Assembly: GCF_947179165.1 (NCBI RefSeq)
Contig: NC_077247.1
Span: 8,705,001 to 8,769,000, forward strand
Length of the DNA: 64,000 bases
DNA from: Solanum dulcamara
Lineage: Eukaryota; Streptophyta; Magnoliopsida; Solanales; Solanaceae
Direction of reading: 5' to 3'
Within the stretch, counting starts at the first letter, position 1. Each line of letters begins with the position of its first letter. Positions 1 to 10,352 of the stretch are shown piece by piece. A model generated the notes under the pieces. It was not told the DNA's origin. It did not search any database and saw only the letters and a program-made list of their open reading frames with translations. The position numbers and the translations under genes are program-made.

Positions 1-350
1 ATCGAGTATATCGATCCTATCTTATTTTCTTAGCTGGGTATGATTCTTAGGAAGATATGATTATTTTGGGGATGTTAGATTTTGATGTGATATTGGGTAT
101 GGATTGGATTTCTCCCCATCATGCTATTCTCGATTGGTATGCTAAAACTGTTACCTTAGCAATACTTGCTCCCTCGAGGATTGAGTGGAAGGGTACTAAT
201 AGCTCCTTTTCCAGTAAGGTTCTCTCATATATTCGTGCTCAGAGGTTGATTGATAGAGGGTGTATGTCTTATTTGGCCTTTATTCGGGATACCAGTTTTG
301 AGTCACCTCCTATGGAGACTATTCCAGTGGTTAAGGAGTTTTTTGATATA
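1..350 (+). pseudogene. LR1: gypsy pol remnant (end of protease and protease-RT linker)
   Basis: From 57 the frame reads DFDVILGMDW, the hallmark of the C-terminal part of Ty3/gypsy retropepsins. It then gives a linker ending IPVVKEFFDIF, which in this family sits just before reverse transcriptase. The protease active site lies upstream of the window or is lost, and no RT follows. After about 345-350 the open frame (to 389) runs into LTR sequence, so its last dozen residues are LTR-encoded by accident. This is a broken pol piece, not a gene. The family assignment is firm; the exact breakpoint is uncertain by about 15 bases. Confidence 0.8.
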
Positions 351-1465
351 TTTCTTACTCCAAATCTCTATGATGACAAACGTCTCTAATTCTATAAGCT
401 TTTTAGCTTTGTCTTGATACACGTATATGATTCTTGAGATTCCAGTTGACATGATCCCTAATGATGTTTAGAAGGTACTCAGACGATTACTACTCTAGTC
501 TTCAAGTGACGGTTCACTTGACTGTTTCATTGAGTCTTGGATAATGATTTAAGTTACATATGGTTTCTTATTGCTCTACTTGTGCATATGATTAATATAT
601 CTTCCACCAAATCTCTCACAAGAGGGTCGGGTACGACCGATTCCCATAAAGGGTCGGGTATGATATAAGATGATATAAGTATTCACCGAGTCCCATAAAG
701 GATAGATATGACAGAGTCCCATAAAAGGCTGGGTATGACCAAGTCCCATAATGGGCTGGTTATGATATATGTATACGATAGTAAGATGACATGATTATTG
801 ATCGGGTCCCATAAAGGCCTGGGTACAGTATATATATGCATATGATGACATAATGATACATTTATAACACCGAGTCCCACAATGGGCCGGGTACAGAATA
901 TGACACTGAGATGCATAATGTCGTTTTACAAGATACAGCTACAGTGATTTATTAACTTTTATACTTATTTTCTTGCATCTCTTTTTTAGATGTTGTCTCA
1001 GTTATGATGTTTTATGTTTTATATACTCAGTACATGTATCGTACTGACCTCCTTTCTTTGGGGGGCTGCATTTCATGCCCACAGGTACAGGTACCTATTT
1101 TGGAGATCCGTCAGCTTAGGATTGCCACTCAACTATGTTGGGAGTGCTCCACTATTCTAGAGCCTAGCATGTTGGTACCGGTCCTCCTATGTATACATTT
1201 ATTTGTTCAGGAGTACGGTGGAGGCCTTGTCCCTCCTTATGTTATTGTTTTTGCTCTTAGAGGTCAGTGGACATGTATGTGGGTTGTATATGTATATGCG
1301 TACAGTTGTCCCTATATGTTGCAATGGCCTCATTCGCTTATATATTTTCATGCCTGTTGATACATTATGACTAAAACAGGGGACAATTTTACTTATAGTT
1401 AGCAGGGGTATACGCGAGTTTCTAATTCGAGCACCCATCACGGCCTATATGGTTGGGTCGTGACA
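345..1465 (+). repeat. LR1: 5'-truncated LTR, same family as LR8 and LR9
   Basis: This segment aligns with the 3' part of the LR9 LTR (about 52800-54151) and, inverted, with the LR8 LTRs. Shared landmarks are the stretch starting GTCTTCAAGTGACGG near 501, several GAGTCCCATA...GGG dyads (620-900), the text around TACATGTATCGTACTGACC near 1031, and the terminal GGGTCGTGACA ending at 1465. The U3 part with the promoter is missing. It abuts pol on the left and LR2 interior on the right. The 118-codon frame at 1004-1360 lies inside the LTR and is not a gene. Confidence 0.85.
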
Positions 1466-2319
1466 AATCCCTTGCAAAGTGTCCCAAATCTCAGCACTCG
1501 AAATATGAATCACCAAACGCAGCCGGCTGAAATGACCCAGCTAGACTCGAATGGGATTCATAACCTTAATGTCCAAAGTTCAAACCTTGAGAAGCCAAAC
1601 CCAAACTCTATCTACCGCGGGCACCATAACCTGTCTTAGTGCCTTCTGGAACCTGAGGTTCCACTACCATAGGTCTGATAGGTCGAGGAGGAAGATGAGT
1701 CTCCCTAAACTAATACTCAACTAGAGTGGGATGCTAACAGCAATATACTGATAGCAAAGCCTCTTACTACTATCTTTGCATGGCTTAAAGCAAGCCTATT
1801 CCACGACCCTCACATGGCTCACCACCTTGGGAAAGGTATATCTAGCTGTAATCAAATACACCAATATAACCCCTTGACGAACTCTTGACTCATATCCCAA
1901 TCTATAGGGAATAGTGTAGAGGTAAACCCTGTCTACTCAAAAAATCCCAACATGTACTCAGATACTACCAACGAACCCTGCTGGAGGCCAATCAACCCAA
2001 CTCGATCCTGAGAAGCACCCACTGTACCAAGAACCACACTTGTCGGTGGTGTACCCTCAAAAGAAATTAGGCCTTATGACACTGAACCTAGAGGATCCAA
2101 GGTAGATAATGACTCTGTCGGAGCCTAGGCTACCCCCAAACTCTTCATTTGTTGAAGAACACCTACGACCTCAAGGTCTATGCCTGATTGTGGCCTTGTA
2201 TCCTGACCACGTGCTAAAACTCTCGTAGGATGTGATGAACTTCTGTCCATGCCTATCGAACACCTCGTGTTATCCTTCTAGGAGATAATGGATTCCAAAG
2301 AAGTAGTTTTAGTAGTCAT
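1466..2319 (-). pseudogene. LR2: probable gag remnant
   Basis: Reading the minus strand downstream of the LR2 primer site, an ATG at 2319-2317 opens MTTKTTSLESIIS, followed by a stop and then further degenerate coding-like sequence (for example RSSSHPTRVLARGQDTRP). Its position directly after LTR and primer site is that of gag. Stops are frequent, no zinc knuckle is visible, and the element is cut at 1465/1466 where LR1 begins. Superfamily is undecided. Confidence 0.45.
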
Positions 2320-2469
2320 TTGAAGTGAAAACACATGATAAGGAGTCAAAATCAGAGTTTTCTAAGAATTCCCTATAGCTTCCGAATATAAGATACGGAC
2401 GTCAATGCACCAATCTGCTTGAATCTACTAGGCATTTGCTCTCATACCAACTATATCGATCAACCTAGA

Positions 2470-2481
2470 GCTCTGATACCA
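2470..2481 (-). other. LR2: primer-binding site (tRNA-Met type)
   Basis: The minus strand reads TGGTATCAGAGC, the usual plant LTR-retrotransposon primer site for initiator tRNA-Met. It lies three bases inside the LTR edge at 2485, which fixes the orientation of LR2. Confidence 0.85.
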
Positions 2482-2484
2482 ACT

Positions 2485-3214
2485 TGTCACAACCAAACTT
2501 CTCAAGTTGTGATGACACCAACTCCCCACCCACTAGTAGGAAAGCCTAACCTATAGCCCGGAGCAAAAGGCAATGGGCTATTAAGAGAAAGAGGAACAAA
2601 TGAAGCATAAAACAGTAATAAAAAGAAGAAGGGAGAACCAACATAAATATATATCTAAAGAACCCTCCCCAAGACCCGGCATAAATTAGTAATCGAGCAT
2701 CTAGACAAAATAAGAGAATAAGGCTTTTACAAAAATACAGAAATAAATACACATTGTTTGAAACCAAATTAAAGACTAGTCCTAGCCCAAAGTAAATGAA
2801 AATGGCAACTCCAAATGCCAGGAGCTCACCAAATCTCCGAATTAAAAGCTGCTTCGCACAAGTCCAAATCACCGATGATAACCTGTACTATGATCTGCAG
2901 GGAGCAAAAGTATAGAATGAGTACCAAACGAATGACATGCAGTAGGCATAGGCCGACTGATCTCCATAGATAAAGAAAGTACAAATAACATATAAATAAG
3001 CTAAGTACAGCACAAGTAACTACAGAGGAGCTAATACAACGTAGAACATGAAATAAGAGTGAAGATATTAAATACGTGGAGAGAAAAAAAGTCAAGGAAC
3101 ACACCTAAAAGAGCATGCCAACAACCTATTTACAATAAGGAAGCATTATAGAAGTCAACTAATCAAGAATAAAATGTCAAAGATCACTACTAGTCACCTA
3201 ATCACCTAAGGACT
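2485..3214 (-). repeat. LR2: 5' LTR, part 1 (interrupted by LR3)
   Basis: On the plus strand the LTR opens TGTCACAACC next to the primer site. It runs to the LR3 insertion point at 3214 and resumes at 12514-12519 after LR3. Frames such as 2546-2872 and 2826-3104 are low-complexity open stretches inside the LTR and match no protein I recognise. Confidence 0.7.
3210..3214. other. LR3 target-site duplication, left copy
   Basis: GGACT immediately precedes the LR3 terminus at 3215 and is repeated exactly at 12514-12518. This shows that LR3 inserted as one unit. Confidence 0.9.
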
Positions 3215-5377
3215 TGTCATAACCTGACCTAGGTCCTAGCCGTAACACGGAGATTAGAATCTTGAAAGACCCCAACCAAACCTCTTAGCATAACATTCAT
3301 GAGCATGCATAAGATAAATAAGCAATAGAAACTAAATTATGATACGGAAGAAAAATCTCAATAGAACATAAGTCTCAAATAAGAAAAGTGACAACACAGA
3401 CTCCATACTATCTAACATGCCTGTAATAGTTTAGATGTGGGAGTAAGACAATCTCCTAGCGCACCCAACATAACAGGTAAAAGAAGTCAAAAATACATAA
3501 GAAATAAATATCTCATCCTTGGAACATGAGGACTTACCAATAAGAAACTAATAGCACATTCTAGAAACGAGCGGGAGGAGGATGAACATGATCACCGGAT
3601 CCTACATAATGATATAATATAGGCAAAAAATATTCATTATTACATAGAAATCACTAAGTATGTGAGATCATTCATAAAAAATAAATATCGGACATAATCA
3701 TTATAAATCATGGATGCAAGACAAATATCATAAAACATGGATAAAGTCATGAGATCACTTAAAACATTTAATCATCGGTCAATGCATCAAAAAATCATAA
3801 ACATCACCATAAGTACTTACATATGTGGGAGATAACTGTAACCGACATTAAGACCATGCGAGCTATTACATAGAATATGAGGATCCCCATATGGGAAAGG
3901 GGGGCTACTTGCCAAGATAGACACCGTATATCATGAACATAAATTATATGTGGATCAACTAGCTAGGCCATAAAGGCAACCTACGGTGGAAACATAGTTT
4001 AAAGGACTAGAGATTGCTACTAAGGACCCCTTGGGTCAAATCCCAACCTCAAAGTACTCTCGGTGCTAAGTCTATCAACCTATGGAATACATATCATAAT
4101 TATAATCATAAATCATATTTGCATAAATCATAAATTTTCATAACCATACTTCATAAACTTGTTCATAGGAATAGCTCATTAAGGATCTCAAGTCACCTTT
4201 TCATTATGGTCTTAAGACACCATGAAGGATCTTAAGTCACCCTGTTCATTTAATACCTAAGCATGTAATGTGGATGTAGGCCTTCCATCATTACAAATCC
4301 TTTTTCATATAAACATCATAAGAATCTTAGGTCACTTTTCTCATCAAGGATACAAAGTCACTCTTACATAAACTTGTTTGAAAAGTCATGGATTTATCAT
4401 TCATAATCCTGTTTGCACAAAGCAACTTTAAATTCATTCATAAAGCTTTTATAGAATATAACTAGAAAATCACGATCATAACTCATAAATCATAATTAAA
4501 ACTAGCATATTGGGTCATTGAAATTCAATTTGAAAATATTCAATATGATATGTATTATGCGTAAATAGGCTATAAAAGTTGGAATATATCATAATTGAGA
4601 AGACCTAATAAAACTCATGCAATTAGGGCTTTTAATCGAAGAGATCATAAGAGAATTTAGAGGAAATCGTTGAGATTCCATGGGTGAAAGGTAATCATGG
4701 ATGAAGTCCCACATAACTTGACCTTGATGATCCCTAAGTTGAAAAGAATTAAAGCTTGACCTTGAAGGAATCCCTTGAATTGCTTGAGAAAGAAGAAGAC
4801 CTTTGAGAGAAAACTTGGAGAGAAAGTTTTGGATTTTGGGATTTATGTTGAGAATGAGAAGGTTAGAAGAATTTAGGGTAGTTAATTGGTAGGAAATTAA
4901 TCCCAAAAAAAATTTCCATGTATACTAATAAAATATAGGGAAAAGACCAAAATAACCCCAACTTAAAAACTGGGAACTGGGTTTATGGAGGACCCATCAT
5001 GGTACGTGAACTTCACCATGTTGTGAAGTATGACTTGGCTTCTAAAAATTGGCCTTTCCTACTACAGTCCATGAAGGGAAATATATGTCGTGGTGGAGGG
5101 GCCGTACTGGAAGGGGTCTGATGGGTCTGCAAGAGGATCCATTATGGGAGGCACCATAGCTCGTGGTGCCCACCATGGTCCATGGTCCCCTCTCATGGTC
5201 CCTTCCCTATAGGCCCAAGTTTATAAAGCTCGACCACGATAACTCATCACGAGCCGTGGTGAGAATTATGGCATGTGATGGCCTTCGTGGTCATCACCTG
5301 GTGCCAAAAATTGACATTTTCTGAGAAATCATCTTTAGATCCTTGTTTTAAGAATTTTCAACTTCTGAAGTCTTACA
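3215..5377 (-). repeat. LR3: 3' LTR
   Basis: On the plus strand it opens TGTCATAACCTGACC and closes TCTTACA at 5377, next to a polypurine tract. It is homologous along its length to 10353-12513; in the stretches compared roughly one base in ten differs. It holds no gene. The frame at 4589-4906 is a chance open stretch. Confidence 0.92.
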
Positions 5378-5396
5378 ATATCTCCCTCTTGGGGAC
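5378..5396 (-). other. LR3: polypurine tract
   Basis: The minus strand reads CAAGAGGGAGATAT directly before the 3' LTR start (TGTAAGAC). This is the plus-strand priming site of reverse transcription. The sequence just upstream of it, CATTCGAGGATGAATG, recurs before the 3' LTRs of LR6 and LR8. Confidence 0.8.
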
Positions 5397-5659
5397 ATTC
5401 ATCCTCGAATGGGACTCAAGCTAGCATGAATGGAATAGAAAAGGAACATAACATCCCAACATGAATGCAAAACATCTCGAAAGTGGATAAAACATGAAAT
5501 GTTCAATCTCAAGTTAAAACATGACTTTAAAACTCATTTCATGAACATGAATGCATATGAAACCATGAGAATATCTAAAACACATGATTTGGGCTAAATG
5601 GATTATGAAGGAACTAAATACCTCAACTAGGCATAAAAGGAAAGAGATGAGGATATCAA

Positions 5660-7000
5660 GACATCATATCGGCTTCGGCTTCCATGTAGCACCCTGAACC
5701 TCTTGATTCTTCCATAACACTTTAACTGAAGCTATTTCCTTGTTCCTCAACTTTCTAACTTGCCGGTCTAAGATCTCAATCGGAACCTCCTCATATGAAA
5801 GACTCTCTTTCATCTCAATGTTTTTCAATGGAAAAATAGAGCTAGGATCACCAACAAACTTCCTCAACAAGGAGACATGAAACACCGGATGCACCGATGC
5901 CAAATTAGTAGGTTATTCCAACTCATAAGCAACCTTACCAATTCGCCTTAAAATCTGATATGGGAAAACATAGCGGGTACTGAGCTTCCCTTTCTCACTG
6001 AAACACATCACACCCTTTATGGCTGAAATTTTTATGTAAACTCAATCATTAACCTCAAATTCAAGTTTCCTTCTTCTTACATCTGAATAGAACTTTTGTC
6101 GGCTTTTGGTTGTCTTCAATCTACCTCTGATGAGTCTAATTTCTCCATAACCTCAAATACCAACTTAGTTCTTATAAAAGCAACTTCACTAACCTCGAAC
6201 CAACTAATAGGTAATCTACACCTCCTACCATACAAAGCCTCAAAAGGAGTCATCACAATGTTAGAGTGATAATTGCTATTATAAGCAAACTCTATTAATG
6301 GCAAACGATCGTCCCAATATCCCTTAAAATCAATAACGTAGGCTCTCAACATATCTTTTAAAGCCTGAATAGTGCATTTGGCCTGTCCATTTGTCTGAGG
6401 GTAAAAGGTTGTACTAACCTTCACTTGGGTACCTAGACCTTTTTGGAAAGATATCCAAAACTGTAATGTAAACTGAGTACCTCGATCTGAAATGATAGAC
6501 AAAGGAACACCATAAAGCTTGACCAAATCTCGGATAATATAATCTAGCATAATATTCGGCTATATATGAGGTCTTAATAGGGAGAAAATGAGTTGACTTA
6601 GTCATCCAATCTAGAGTCACCTAAATAGAATTATGTTGTGAATGAGTAAGAGCCAAACTAGCAGTGAAGTCCATATTTAAGGTTTTCCACTTCTGAGTAG
6701 GAATCTCAATGTCTTGATCCAGACCTCCCAATTTTTGATGCTCAACTTTCACTTATTGAAAATTTGGACATTTAGCCACAAACTCCGCAATATCCCTCTT
6801 CACGTCGTTCTACCAATACACTTTCATCATATCTCAAAACATCTTTGTGGAACTCGAATGAATTAAATACTGCAAACTATGAGCCTCAGACAATATCATA
6901 TCTCTCATAGCCATTAACATTTGGAATTTATAATCGGCCTTGACATCTCATAACACCATCTCCCCCTTGGGAGAAAGCCTCAATATTTTTTTAGAAACTG
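5660..7000 (-). pseudogene. LR3: integrase with C-terminal chromovirus-type tail
   Basis: Integrase would insert the element cDNA into host DNA. The core is visible at 6116-6620: first Asp in LDWMTKS, second Asp in SDRGTQF (6485-6487). In the third motif (YPQTNGQAKC) the catalytic Glu is Lys at 6377-6379; the 35-residue spacing from the second Asp confirms the position. The zinc-binding half near 6720-6790 still shows KVEHQKLGG. The tail at 5664-5903 reads HPVFHVSLLRK to VKVLWKNQEVQGATW, typical of the integrase end in this group. There are at least two frame breaks and several stops, so it is inactive. Confidence 0.88.
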
Positions 7001-7179
7001 CTATCTTCAATTACACCAACAAAGGGTCACTATCTTGTTTTGTCTTAACAACATTCACAAGAGATGATTTGAAACCATTCTGCACAACAATGCCTCTATC
7101 CTCAGAATCAACCAATTAGACACCCAAATGGCCAACATATGCACATCCCAAACTAGTTCTTTTTTTTCATCTTCAACAT

Positions 7180-7620
7180 GGGAAACACTGTTCATGGACA
7201 ATCTACTAAGAGCATCAGCAACCATATTTGGCTTTCTCAGATGGTATAAAACACTCATATCATAATCCTTCAATAATTCAAGTCATCTCCTTTGTCAAAG
7301 GTTCAAGTCCTTTTGATTGAATAGATATTGCAAACTCTTGTGATCGGTGAAAACATCCACATGGACACCGTACAAGTAGTTTCTCTATAATTTCAAAGCA
7401 TATACTACCGCTGCCAACTCTAAGTTATGAATTGGGTAATACTTCTCATGCACCTTGTGTTGCCTTGAAGCATAAGCTATCACTTTGCCATTTTGCATTA
7501 GAACGTATCCAAGACCAAATCGTGAAGTATCACAATATATAATGAACCCATTAGAACCTTACGGCAAAGTCAACACCAAAGCAGAAGTAAGCTTATCCTT
7601 CAACTCTTAAAACCTTTTCT
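7180..7620 (-). pseudogene. LR3: RNase H remnant
   Basis: RNase H degrades the RNA strand during cDNA synthesis. The minus strand shows DHKSLQYL near 7330, then LLKDYDMSVLYH and NMVADALSR (7180-7280), the typical end of gypsy RNase H. Stops interrupt the middle. Confidence 0.82.
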
Positions 7621-7639
7621 TACATGCCTTGGACAATTG

Positions 7640-8440
7640 GAACTTCACTTTCTTTTGAGTCAAAGTAGTCAAGGATGATGCAATGAAATAGAAACCTTCC
7701 ACTAACCATCTATAATAACCAGCTAAGCCCAAAAAACTTTGAATATCGAAAGGAGTCAAAGGTCAAGGCCAATTCTTAACAGCCTCGGTCTTCTTTGGAT
7801 CAATCATAATTCTTTTTCCGGAAATAATATGACCAAGGAAAGAAACTGACCTTAACCAAAACTCACACTTACTAAACTTTGCATACAACTGATGGATCTT
7901 AAGAATCTGCAACACAATCCTTAAATAATCGGCATGCTCTTCCTCACTCCGAGAGTAGATTAAAATATCATCAATAAAGACAATCAAAAACATATCCAAG
8001 TATTGCTTGAACACCCTATTCATTAAATTCATAAAAGATGTAGGGGCATTTGTATCTAAAAGACATAACCAAGAATTCAAAGTGACCATACCGAGTTCTA
8101 AAGGCCATTCTGAAATATCACATTCTCTTACTCAAATTTGATGATAACACGATCTAAGATCAATCTTTTAAAAGTAGCTCACTCCTTGAAATTGATTGAA
8201 CAAGTCATCAATCCTTAGAATGGGATAATTATTCTTAATTATGACCTTGTTTAATTGTTGATAGTCAATACACATTCGTAGAGAACCATCCTTTTTCTGG
8301 CAAAGAGAATCGGAGAACCCCATGAAGAGATACTCGATCTAATGAAACCCTTATGTAGAAAATCCTTCAACTGTTTCTTTAACTCTTTAAATTCTGCTGG
8401 AACCATTCGGTAAGGACGAATAGAGATAGGTGAGTATCGG
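7640..8440 (-). pseudogene. LR3: reverse transcriptase remnant
   Basis: The frame at 7763-8089 carries [10 protein letters not shown], with both catalytic Asp residues of the YxDD box, then [16 protein letters not shown] and [12 protein letters not shown]. The N-terminal half (to about 8440) is recognisable only with stops and frame changes: [14 protein letters not shown], then a degenerate IDYR region. The change at 8040-8090 ([15 protein letters not shown]) replaces the usual FGLTNAP motif. Confidence 0.88.
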
Positions 8441-9010
8441 AGAGGAGATCGATACCAAATTCTATTTCCCTTTTAGGAAGGAATACTTGGAAGGTCATTC
8501 AGAAAAACATCTGAAAACTCATTAACAACTAGACTGACTCATGAGTAAGAGTTTCGTAGTTAGTATCTCTAACCAGGACTAAATGATAGATGCAACCCTT
8601 GGAAATCATTTTTTGAGATTTAAGGCATAAAATAAATTGACCCTTAAACACAGAATTACTACCTTTCCACTCTAGGACTGGCTCATTTGGAAATGGAAAC
8701 TTAACCAAATGGGTTCTACAGCATATAGAAGCATAGCATACATGAAGTCAATCTATACCGAGAATAACATCGAAATCGGTCAAATCTAGCTCTACAAGAT
8801 CGACTAAGGTAATTTTATGAGAAACTAGACAATTTATATAGACTCTTTTAGCCACAACTGAATCACCAACTGGTTTATAGACCAAAAAAGGCTTTAACAA
8901 GACCTTAGGACTAACAATGAATCTCCTAGCAAGATAAGGAGTAACAAATTATAGAGTAGCACTCAAATCTAATAATGCATAAACATCAAAGTCAAAGACT
9001 TTCAACATAC
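8441..9010 (-). pseudogene. LR3: aspartic protease remnant
   Basis: The retropepsin that matures Gag-Pol is visible as LLDLSATL near 8960-9000, where DPGA or DSGA is expected; the catalytic Asp is kept but Gly is lost. Further on, DFDVILGID near 8770 ends the domain. Stops lie inside. Confidence 0.75.
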
Positions 9011-10134
9011 TAGTTACATTCGGGGGAATCCTCTAACTCCTGACAAGTCTGAAGGGCATAAAATATGTTTTGTCTCTGACCACCACCTTGAGAATCCTTT
9101 CCACCTATAGTAGTTTGACCTTGAGGATGTCCTTCTCTTCCCTTGTTAGGGCATTCGAAGATCTTGTGCCCCATATTACCATATCTAAAAGATGCACCCG
9201 TACCCACCAAGCATATACCTCCATGATTTTTTCAACACTTGGTACACTAAGGAAGAGTAGATCCACCAACATCTCCTTGTGACTTAAGATTTGAGGCCTT
9301 ATCCTTATCAAACCTTTGACTCGAAGCTTGTGAATAACCTTGGCCATGAGACCTTTGACCTTTCAAAAATGACCATTTTTACCTCTAGATTTTTTGTGAG
9401 AAAACCCACCTTGATATCGAGACCTCTTGGAATCCTTTTAATTTGCTCGGCGTTGATCATGAGCGTAGAAATATCCATCTCTTTGATGAGCATAGTGGTT
9501 CGGCATTCTTTCATCACCAAGTCTGACACTCCTGAAATAAACTTGCTCATTTGGGCATGAGAGTCGGCTGCCAAGGAAGGAGCATATTTAGACAACTTTG
9601 TGAACTTAAGGGCATATTCCCTCACACTTATGTTTCCTTGCTTTAGGTTGATAAACTCCAACACCTTCACCTCCCTTAACTCAAGTGGGAAGAAGTGGTC
9701 AAGAAAGGTAAATTTGAAATCTTCCCAACCTATGGGACCTTTTTCTACCTTTTCTACTTTCCATTAATTGTACCAAACTTGATTGACACCTATGAGTTTT
9801 TAGGCCACCAATTTTGCCTTCTCCTCCGAAGACACTCCCATATATCAACAATCTTATACAACTCATCCAAAAAATCATGAGGATCCTCATCAGCCTTAGA
9901 CCCATGAAAATTGGGTGGGTTCATCCTTGTGAAGTCTCTCACCCCTGAAGTTGGAGTAGGCACATGACGAGGAGTTGCCACCCCTCAATTAAATTGAGTA
10001 ATTATGGCTTGATTTAACATCTGAAAAGCCACTCAAAATTATGCATTTGACACTTGATCATTCACAGGGTCATTTTAATCATGTTGCTCCTCCTCAACAA
10101 CATTTCTTTGAATGGGGTATCGTCATGGAGGCAT
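9011..10134 (-). pseudogene. LR3: gag remnant with broken zinc knuckle
   Basis: Gag forms the virus-like particle. From the ATG at 10134-10132 the fourth codon is already a stop (MPP then TGA). The body shows TRMNPPNFHGSK (9900s), then a retrotransposon-gag domain at 9308-9670 with NISVREYALKFTKLSKYAP. The knuckle near 9150-9210 reads SFRYGNMGHKIFEC: the first two Cys of CCHC are lost. Several frame changes separate the pieces. Confidence 0.85.
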
Positions 10135-10336
10135 GATTCAGTAATTGCAAAGAGAAAGCATTAGAGGACAAAAACCTTAGATTCCAAATCTATAGCATGA
10201 TAAGATCATGAAATAAGTGAAGTGCTTCCTATGATGTCCCATAGCCTCATATTCATAAATGTGGCATACTTCACACTGATGAAAAAGACTCTACTTAATG
10301 CGGCATGTTAGATTTTCTAAGACACTTGAACCTTGT

Positions 10337-10350
10337 GCTCTGATACCAAG
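10337..10350 (-). other. LR3: primer-binding site
   Basis: The minus strand reads CTTGGTATCAGAGC two bases inside the 5' LTR, complementary to the end of initiator tRNA-Met. Confidence 0.9.
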
Positions 10351-10352
10351 TT

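Noticed and set aside
1004..1360. 118-codon frame on the plus strand
   Set aside because: It lies wholly in LTR sequence shared with LR8 and LR9, where the frame is not kept.
2546..3104. Two hydrophobic minus-strand frames resembling membrane proteins
   Set aside because: AT-rich LTR sequence with Leu/Phe/Tyr bias, no homologue recognised and the two frames overlap.
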